NCBI GenBank assembly: GCA_012845835.1
Contig: JABAKD010000021.1
Location: 4,898,706 to 4,962,705 of the forward strand
From: Undaria pinnatifida
Lineage: Eukaryota > Sar > Phaeophyceae > Laminariales > Alariaceae
Direction: 5' to 3'
DNA length: 64,000 nt
Within the stretch, counting starts at the first letter, position 1; each line of letters begins with the position of its first letter. The notes below the pieces were generated by a model that made no database searches, had not been told where the DNA came from, and saw only the letters and a list, made by a program, of their open reading frames with translations. Positions 55,055 to 62,589 of this stretch are shown here, one piece after another. The position numbers and the translations under genes are program-made.

Positions 55055-58000
55055 CTCATCATGCGCGTTCGACGGGAACTCCAAAGCCACCTCTTCCTCG
55101 TCCTCCGCCCAACTCTCCCCTCCACGGTGGTAGCCATTGTCGTGATGACCATCGCTTTCATCAACGTCGTCGTCCCCGTCATGCGTCCCAATTCTCGCCC
55201 TTCGATTATGGTTCAAGGCGCTTATGTTAGTAGTCCTCCCTTCGGAGGACCCGCAGCGGGACTCCGACCCTCTCCCATCGGAGGAGCTGAGTTCGGACGG
55301 CAGCAATCTCCGGAGTGCCTTGAGGAGACCTTTGGGCTCCTCTTGGACGTGGTCCTTCGCCGGGAGCTGCTTCATCTGTTGGTTTGGGGGTGAATAAGTG
55401 TGGAGGCGTGGACGTCAGGCTTATAAAAATACGTCCTAGTATAAACGGTAGAGTCATGCTATTGTACAGGTTGCACGGTTTGGTCACAATCTCTCTGACC
55501 CCGTATTGCTATAATATGGATGTGGTCCTCGGCCGGGAGCTGCCTAACCTTAGTTTGGCTTGGGTTTGCCTTAGCATGGAGGCGTGCATGTAATTTTCTA
55601 TTATTATACCTGGTACTGTATAAACTTTGGTTTTTTTTTCCCGCTTTCTCTTGCTTAAACGCCCCACCTTACATCGAAAATCTGCCAGATTAATAAACAT
55701 TTCCACGCACTTGATATCGCCTCATTATCTTTCTAGAGCCACCCATGCCGCTGATGCAACCCCCTCCCCCCCAACGCCCCCTACTTCCCCACCACCCGAA
55801 GTATCGCCTAGACCTAGCACCACGCGTATAAAAACCCCTACATCTATGCGACATGATCCCCCCCCCCCCCCCCCCCCCGCAGTCCAACTCCGCCCTCCCC
55901 TCACCGGTTATTCGACCTACAGCATTCACTGGATAAACTGGTGCATTTCCTTCCACAGCTGTCATATTTTGTCCCCCTCAAAAACGGGTTTCATAGTTTC
56001 CGCGCACAGACTGACTACAATCGCCCTATTGACCCTGATAGCTACACCGTAGTTGCAAGGGGAGTCGCCGACCTATATCCTTAATGAGGACACACAACCC
56101 GTAATACGCGCGATCGGAGTATCACACACAGCTTGCAAAGATGAGTTTCGACGAATATCTTCGATCTCGCAGCTGGAGTGTATTTCTATTTTTATAATCA
56201 TAGCAGATTTCTTCGGAGAACTGTCAGAACCCCCCTGGGCTCTTGTTGGACTCGGTCTTCGGCCAGGAGCTGCTCCGGCTGTTGCTTAGGGAGTTGGGAT
56301 AGGGTGCAGGAGAGCTTGTGATATTTTCTCAAAAAATACTTTTTACGGGAGACCCTAGTAAATAGGACCTACGGTGGACACAAAAACCTATATATTCATC
56401 TATTTTTACTAACAATATTTGGTCCTATTTATTATCGTCCTCCGTAAGACGATTGAACTGTACTTCAGCATATAATTCACGTGCATCATTCTCCGGGTCG
56501 CGTTGAGGAGCGCCTTGGGCTCCGACTGGACGTCGTCCTTAGCCGGGACCTGTCTTTCCTGTTGGTGAGGATTTGCATCAGGGTGGAGGCGTGGCTGTAA
56601 TTCCCGTACTAGTATAATCATGATTGGTGCCTGGTATGCATTTTCAATATGTTATATTGGTCGTCCGAGTATGTGCGGCATAGCTTCCATGTGATCACTC
56701 ACATCATGACTTAGGAATGACCCTTCGAAAACTCTGGCCCCAAAACGCCCCTCCCCCCCCCCACCTTGGCATGGCAAAGCGGGGAGGGGGGGAGGGCGGC
56801 AAGTGGCATGGGGCAAAAGCCTGACCTGCTTGAGCCTCTCCAGCTCTTCCGCCTCGGTTTTGACATTCGCCTCCAGCTGGCGGTAGGCCTCTGTCCCCTT
56901 AAAGGCAACACTGAAATTGGTGTCCATAATAGCCACCGCTGCCGTCATAGCCTCATTGAAAATGTTGTAACTGGAGTGGGAGACAGGCGGTAAGTGTGGA
57001 CGGGCGCGGTAGGGAGGGGCGGCACGAGGGGGGGGGTACTGATTTGTTGCTTGCCTTACGTCATATGACGATTGACCACGCATCCCTTGCGAAACGGAGC
57101 GGACCACTTCGACTGCCAATAAACACCTCCAACATTTGAGCTCTCACGACGTCTTTTTTCACACGCTACATAATTGGTTTTTTGCTCGTCTCATCTCCTT
57201 CCCGCTTCGAAGTGTGTAGCCACCATCTATCTCCTACTGTAGGATAATGATCATTTTCCCGCTGCTATCTACGACGTGCATCAAAACCTCTTCATGCCGC
57301 ATTCATCTATTTTTAAATTTTCCGTATCTCCCGTTCATCCTTGTGCACTTCACATTCTAGCACTATGGGTCGGGCTTGTCAGCCGTCGTTTATATCAGCG
57401 TGAGCGCGCCGTACATGCGTTTTCATTCAGCGAGCGGACCGTGCACCTCGCCGGGTACAGAATACAGTGGGAGTCTCCCTATAGTGCTGGTTGAATAGTG
57501 CTCATTACCTGTATAGTGCCGGTGAAATCGCTTGGCCCGACCTCATCCCGCCACCCCAAATGTTATCCTCGCACTACTCTCCCGCCCCCTCCCAGCAGTA
57601 ACTCAGACCCGGGGTCACATAGCAGGCCCTCCTCACCCCCTCCCCACTACGGTACGTTCCTTCTTTTTTATCGCTAGAAAAATTCAGCATATTCTTCCCG
57701 TGTCGACCCGCGTCGAATTGTGCTGGCACTCGCTTATTCTAGTACCTGTATCAAGGTAGCGCAGTGGGGGTCCCCTAATAGTGCTGATTGAATAGTGCCC
57801 ATTTCCTGTATAGTGCCGGTGATATTGCTTGGCACGACTGGAACCCGCTTATTGGTGTACCAGTATCTGTATCAATGTAGCACAGAGGGGTTCCCTATAG
57901 GGCCGGTTGACTACGTGCCTATTTCCTATATAGTGCCGGGGAAATCGCTTGGCACGACCGGAACCCCTTCGTATACAAACACTACAGTGCTATCGGTATA

Positions 58001-59625
58001 TACCCAATAGTGCCGGTGTCCGCGATAGTGCCGGTGCTGGTGGCTGACGTATGCCGGTACTACAGGAAGGCCACCGCTGTATAAGGAAAAGGAAATATTT
58101 GTGTGCGAGAGTATTTTCGTTGTTGTTCTTCTTGCCTTGATATCTCCGTTTCTAAGATTCTGGCCCTGATGTCTCCGGCAATATTGACCTCCTGTTCCGC
58201 GCCAGGTCGTATGAACCTAGAAAAAAAAGACAAGGCGGCGTTATCATGCCGGGGGGGCGGGGAGGGTTAGCGGGAGCACGATCGATCATTTGGCTACCCT
58301 GGGAGATACAAGCGCCCTCTACTATTAGCGAATGCTAAATAACAATGGCGCACGTGTCTATAGTGTCACAGCCGCTCTCGTTCGCCGCAAACACAAAACT
58401 CTACCTCTGCTGTCACAAGGACAAAAACAACAGTATGTGTTTCAATACCAAAACGATGATAAGGAGGAGTTACCATCCGGGACGGGGCGGCACGGAGGGG
58501 GGGGGGGGGGTACTCATTTGCTGCTTGCCTTAGTCAGTCATTTGACCATTGACCACGCATCCCTTTCGAGACGGAGCACCGTTTCTACTCCTAATAGAGA
58601 CACCGCCAACGTTTGGAACTCATGACGCTTTTCCCATATATTAATAGATATAAACTCGTCTGGCGCGGCCGGTCGCTAGCCGAGCCCTTCCCCGGACTTT
58701 TCGTTAGCCAGCGTGCGTGACTGGCCAGCACCAGGGATTTTTGTGGAAACAGCTGTTAGCTTCAAACTTTTTGGGGAGTAGCTTTCAGGACTGTCACTTT
58801 GTTAAGACCTAAGTGGAGACCGCGACGTTAGTTTAGTGCGTCAACAAGTAACTAGGCTACATCGTCAGCAACAAATTTTGTCACGGCCATGACACACAGG
58901 TTCGTTCGTCGGCATTGCAGAGGGCAGTGGCACTTTTCAACCGGCACAAAAACATAGATATACCCCAGGAAACAATTGGAGGCAAAACGATAACAACCGA
59001 AGCAAACACCAACACGATTCTTCGCCGTGTAGGGCAGACGGCGCCAGACACGGGTAGGCGTAGCCGCACGTCGAGCGACTGCCATCACAGCAGGAGCCGT
59101 TTGGGGGAGGGAGGGAATCTGTGATCCAGCCTTCATGCAGCGGAAAACGAGCTGTGCCGACATTGCAGAAGCTGTCGTCGTATGTTTGTATATGTGAATT
59201 TTTTCAAGCACAACAAATCCACCATTTTGTCTGAAAGGGTTTCGACGATCATGCAGACGTTGCTTGAACCAAGGGCGCAAAGAGTCGTGAGTTGACCGAC
59301 ACGTGACACAAAGGATGAGCTGCGTCCAACTAAGAGCCGCGAGCGACGCGGACAAAAACAAATACGGTGGATTTATCGTTCTGAGAGGGGCGGTAGGGTG
59401 AGACACCATCAGCGGCTTGGTGACCTCGGGGAACTACACCACACAAAAAAGAACATGAAGCATCACATTCACAGCGGCGCACGTGTCGACACTATTTGTT
59501 GTCGTCGCAATTACGGCCGCACCAGTACAACAGCAGCAAGCAGCAGTGACTCACCTGTCGATTATTGCCGATGTCGCCGCCTGCCGTCCGAAGAAGTCTT
59601 CGATTTCGTCGCGATCGAGACACGC
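55055..59625 (-). CDS. RGS-domain protein, partial (C-terminal half of the domain onward)
   Basis: Four exons join in phase on the minus strand. 59555-59625 gives ACLDRDEIEDFFGRQAATSA then IID (donor GTGAGT, phase 2). 58136-58216 gives FIRPGAEQEVNIAGDIRARI then LETEIS (acceptor TTTTTTCTAG; donor AAG/GCAAGA, phase 2). 56826-56970 gives YNIFNEAMTAAVAIMDTNFS and VAFKGTEAYRQLEANVKTEA (donor CAG/GTCAGG, phase 0). 55055-55375 gives MKQLPAKDHVQEEPKGLLKA and an acidic tail to a GTGAGC donor. The pattern FI...A..EVNI followed by F.EA......M...F......Y..L is that of RGS domains, which accelerate GTP hydrolysis by G-alpha subunits. The N-terminal helices are not found; they may lie beyond 59.7 kb. Introns hold LINE 3' ends and repeats. 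Three relatives of the last exon lie at 55.5, 56.2 and 56.5 kb. Confidence 0.65.
55480..55548 (-). pseudogene. Third relative of the last RGS exon (short)
   Basis: After CAAACTAAG the minus strand reads VRQLPAEDHIHII, matching the first dozen residues of the 55375 exon; similarity then ends. Upstream bases (GGAGGCGTG in the intron) are shared with the copies at 55.40 and 56.58 kb, so the duplication included intron sequence. Confidence 0.5.
55645..55880 (+). repeat. Dispersed repeat R8, copy 3, with C21 tract
   Basis: Same block order as the 26.9 and 27.2 kb copies (AAACGCCCCACC, TCTGCCAGATTAATAAACA, TAGACCTAGCACCACGCG). C21 lies at 55858-55878. Confidence 0.85.
56021..56185 (+). repeat. Dispersed repeat R2, copy 3
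   Basis: GGGGAGTCGCCGACCTATAT, CGCGCGATCGGAGTATCACA and GATGAGTTTCGACGAATATC. It lies between two relatives of the RGS last exon. Confidence 0.85.
56180..56558 (-). pseudogene. Two relatives of the last RGS exon
   Basis: At 56558 an acceptor CTCACCAACAG is followed by ERQVPAKDDVQSEPKALLNA. At 56278 AAGCAACAG is followed by PEQLLAEDRVQQEPRGVLTV and a stop near 56200. Both align with KQLPAKDHVQEEPKGLLKAL of the exon at 55375 and all start in phase 0. They could be decayed tandem duplicates or alternative exons. The acidic extension of the 55.0-55.4 kb exon is not preserved in either. Confidence 0.6.
57020..57150 (-). mobile_element. LINE 3' end, copy 5
   Basis: GGGGGGGGGTACTGATTTGT then TGCTTGCC...GACGATTGACCACGCATCCC. 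On the minus strand this is the LINE terminus with TGA changed to TCA, then GTAC and a C run. It lies in the RGS intron in the same orientation as the gene. Confidence 0.8.
57470..57975 (+). repeat. Three diverged copies of a 70-90 bp unit
   Basis: CCCTATAGTGCTGGTTGAAT, TATAGTGCCGGTGAAATCGC and TTGGC.CGACC recur at about 57478, 57772 and 57893. An inverted R4 copy (57555-57680) separates the first from the others. All lie in the RGS intron. Confidence 0.8.
57555..57680 (-). repeat. Dispersed repeat R4, copy 3 (inverted)
   Basis: Reverse complement of the 13.35 and 54.4 kb copies: TTATCCTCGCACTACTCTCC and GACCCGGGGTCACATAG are visible on the plus strand. Confidence 0.75.
58496..58640 (-). mobile_element. 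LINE 3' end, copy 6
   Basis: G14 followed by TACTCATTTGCTGCTTGCCT, then GACCATTGACCACGCATCCC and GAGACGGAGCACCGTTTCTA. On the minus strand it encodes the same terminal peptide pattern, with a small duplication (AGTCAGTC). It lies in the RGS intron. Confidence 0.85.
59240..59355 (+). repeat. Dispersed repeat R9, copy 2
   Basis: ATCATGCAGACGTTGCTTGA, GAGTTGACCGACACGTGACA and GATGAGCTGCGTCCAACTAA match 40995-41105. It overlaps a 185-codon minus-strand open stretch (58852-59409) which I do not accept as a gene. Confidence 0.6.
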
Positions 59626-59691
59626 CTGTTTGTACACAACACCGCAGGGGATAGGGGGTGACAAATGTACACCACCACCGTTACCGCGTGC

Positions 59692-59760
59692 ATGGGGGGG
59701 GGGGGGGTGAGCGGGGGGGAAGGGAGGTACGGGAGGGGGGGGGGGGGGGGGGGGAGAGGG
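59692..59760 (+). repeat. G-run cluster (G14 and G20)
   Basis: Two long G runs, at about 59694-59707 and 59735-59754, separated by G-rich sequence. Confidence 0.9.
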
Positions 59761-59811
59761 ATGTCTACAACATCGCCTGTGCCGAGGTGTGGGCACTCGG
59801 CGGCAGGTGGA

Positions 59812-59925
59812 GCACAGCGTAAAAGTCCAGCCACGCCGCGTATCGGGCTTGGCGTGGGGGTGGGGGCACAGCGTGAAAGTCCAGCCACGCCGTGCATAGG
59901 GCTCGGCGTGGGGGTGGGGGCACTG
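59812..59925 (+). repeat. Tandem pair, 54-bp period, with stem
   Basis: GCACAGCGTAAAAGTCCAGC and GCACAGCGTGAAAGTCCAGC start at 59812 and 59866. Each contains CCACGCC...GGCGTGG, which can pair. Confidence 0.85.
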
Positions 59926-59929
59926 GGAA

Positions 59930-60317
59930 AGGGGAAGAACGCAAATACTGCCAGTGTTTGAAGTAGGCCCCCCAGTGCGGCGGTGGTGTGAGAGAGCACT
60001 ATGACCGCCTTATAGAGGGAAGCCACGTTATTCATTCCGGGCTATGAGTGCAATTCCCCAGTTGCACCAAGCGATATTGACCGCTTTATAGCGGCATGCC
60101 GCCTTACTCAGACCGCCTTATTGGGGGACCCCTACTGTGCTAGAAGATCGGCAAGCACACAGATACTGCCAATACTTGCCTCATTGCGGGGCACGAGCGC
60201 AAGCCAATGCCAGTATTTACTAATAACAGGAAGGTAAAAAACGCGCGGCTCATGAGGCACGCAGCGTGCAAAGCGCGGTTTTGACAGATCGGCAGCTTTC
60301 GCACGTGGAGGATTTTT
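59930..60317. other. Spacer without recognised gene
   Basis: ACCGCCTTATAGAGGGA, ACCGCTTTATAGCGGCA and ACCGCCTTATTGGGGG near 60004, 60080 and 60112 are a short diverged triple repeat. Confidence 0.4.
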
Positions 60318-60560
60318 GAGCCATCCCACGCTAGGAGAGCAGCAGATTCTAAGAAATTTCTGAGCTCCTACCATGAGGAGCTGAATGAACATCTCTCCGT
60401 CATCACCCGAAACATATCTTCGAAGACATTCGTTAAAGCAGCCCAACCAGAACTTCCATGGCTTAGTTCCTAGAACAATGTTACTCGTGAAGTGAACATA
60501 CTAACCGATAGTTACACACTTGAGGAGCTGAACCAAGCAGATCCATCAGATCCATCAGAT
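60318..60560 (+). repeat. Dispersed repeat R10, copy 2
   Basis: GAGCCATCCCACGCTAGGAG, TTCTGAGCTCC, TCTTCGAAGACATTCGTT and ACTCGTGAAGTGAA match 49611-49830. ATCCATCAGATCCATCAGAT at about 60540 is a small microsatellite at its end. Confidence 0.65.
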
Positions 60561-60965
60561 CGATCAGAAAACGTTCGGCTCAAAAAGTGCAACCCCCCTA
60601 CAGTACCGAGGGGTGACTCTTTTCGGAAAAAAAAACAGGTACGAGCATACCGCTGTGGTAGCTCTTGCTAGGAACTCGCGCTGGTGAGTGCACTTGTAAC
60701 TATAGTAACTGCGCCGTGTCGGCGGGAAGCAGAAATCGAACACGATGCAAGCACCAGTTGCACGGTGAGGGTGGCCGGAAAAAAAAAACTCTACCGTCCC
60801 TTTGTTCGTCCTTCACAGGAGTTTCCGGTCGTATGATAGGACGAGGAGACACGGGACACGGAGAGTCAGGCACGCAAGGCCACCGGAAAAAAGCCTCTTC
60901 TTCTTGGCGTCGTCGTAAGTCAGACGCGCAACCAAACCGTCGGCGAAATACCTAGATTGACCCGA
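60561..60965. other. Spacer without confirmed gene
   Basis: A minus-strand patch (YFADGLVARLTYDDAKKKR near 60900-60955, after an acceptor-like TCTAG) is coding-like and could be an upstream RGS-gene exon, but its possible donor is in the wrong phase. Confidence 0.3.
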
Positions 60966-61025
60966 TATGTATGAAAATATTTGGGAGTGTGGTGAGCTCA
61001 AGTTTTATTTTTCCCCACCCGCACG
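60966..61025 (+). repeat. Dispersed repeat R5, copy 2
   Basis: TATGAAAATATTTGGGAGTG, TGGTGAGCTCAAG and TATTTTTCCCCACCCGC match 15157-15213. Confidence 0.75.
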
Positions 61026-61056
61026 AGGGGTAAGAATAGAACGTGAGCAAAATGAT

Positions 61057-61828
61057 CAGTGGCCAAAATCGGGCGTACCCGGTGCATATTGCGGCCAAAA
61101 TCGGGTGTATTTGTATTTCAGTGTTCGCCACGCCCCCGGGACGCCATCTGACTAGCCAACGCCGGCTTCCACCCGACCAAAGCCATACTTCCGCCGGGTA
61201 GACCCGTTTCAGGCCATTCAAGGTACCCGATTGTTATACCCCCCTACCCGACAATGGCCGGGCTGGTCGACCACATCGGCCAAAGGACCCACCACGCACC
61301 ATCTGAACGCCACCGGACTTCATCCCTCTGTTACCGACGAAGACGCACAAGAACCATCATCTGCCTATTGTCCACGATTTTGTTCTCCCGATCTCTTTAT
61401 TTCCTTCCATCAAAAGCACACCTCACAAGCAGTACTACAACAGCGATCTTTCTCTTTCTCTACAGCGACCTTTCTCTCCTTCGACCAAAAAGCCACCTCA
61501 AACCAGTGCAGCACCAGTACAAAAACCATGAGCGACTTCGTCGGTAACAGAGGGGTGAATGTCCTGCGGCACTCAGATGGTGCGTGGTAGGCCGTTCGGC
61601 CGATGTGGTCAAATAGCCCGGCCATTATCGGGTAGGGGGGTATAACAATCGGGCACCTTGTGGGTTGAATAGCCCAAAACGGGTCTATCTGGCGGAAGTG
61701 TGGCCATGGTCGGGTGGAGGCCGGCGTTGGCCAATCAGATGACGTCCTGGGGGCGTGGCGAACATTGAAATAGAATGGTACGCGATTTTGGTCGCAAAGG
61801 TATCGGGTATACCCGATGTTGGCCACTG
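61057..61828. mobile_element. 772-bp foldback element with about 290-bp inverted arms
   Basis: Starts CAGTGGCCAAAATCGGG and ends CCCGATGTTGGCCACTG. Inner blocks also pair: GCCACGCCCCCGGGACG with GTCCTGGGGGCGTGGC, and ACCATCTGA with TCAGATGGT. CTCTGTTACCGACGAAG in the left arm pairs with CTTCGTCGGTAACAGAG in the right arm near 61531. The arms are imperfect and enclose a loop of about 180 bp. No transposase or clear target duplication is seen. Confidence 0.85.
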
Positions 61829-62036
61829 CTATACTAAACGCCATACACGCAAAGTGTATGGGTTTTAGCATACCCATTATAGACTTACTTAATTTTGTCT
61901 TTCTCAGGGATTGCCCATCCCTGGCCTCTCAGAGCTCCAACTTCCATATTACTTGCGGAACCTTTCCAGCTTTTCTTTGCTTTCCAGCTTCGTTCGAAAT
62001 GCGAAACGCCAATAGTACATACCGGTACTATTATTA

Positions 62037-62571
62037 ATACTACACCAGGTTTGTACATACCATCAGATACTATACGCTGGTGGATCACATGCACGCCCAG
62101 CTCAGATCAGTCCGGCTATACATAGCCCAGCAGCGCAGCGTAGCGCCGTGCGGAGCCGTGCGGTGCGGTGCCGTGCCCTTCGCTGCGGTGCTGTGTCGCT
62201 GCGCTGTGTGCTTTCTTTCGAAAATGGAGCAGTACCGGGTATAATGCGTGTTGTGTACGGAGTACAATTTTCCTCTTTTTTCTTTTTCTACATGTATTTG
62301 ATCTTTCACGGCCCCCTGTTTTTTCCCCCACGCAAATTACCCCCATACAGTACTGCCGATCAGACACCGGTAATAAAAGCACACAGCACAGCTGAGCACA
62401 ACAGGGCAATTTGCTCTGCACAAGCAGCTCTTGGCATTATCAAATCGCTGTTCGCACCAAATCATGGGTCTCTTCTTTCTGCCCCCTTTACATATGTTTT
62501 TAGTTGCATTCTTCCTTGCCTTGCGCGAGCGTAGCGGGCGGCGTCAGCCGCCCGCGGAGCGGAGCCCTTGT
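62037..62571 (-). mobile_element. Dispersed element R6, copy 2 (535 bp)
   Basis: Inverted partner of 18661-19204 with matching ends (CTACACCAGGTTTGTACATA and GGAGCCCTTGT on the plus strand). Identity looks moderate to high throughout, and small length differences account for the 9-bp size difference. Confidence 0.85.
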
Positions 62572-62589
62572 AAAACCTACGCAGATGCT

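Noticed and set aside
58852-59409. 185-codon minus-strand ORF
   Set aside because: Overlaps dispersed repeat R9 and has no splice or domain support; it lies in the RGS intron.
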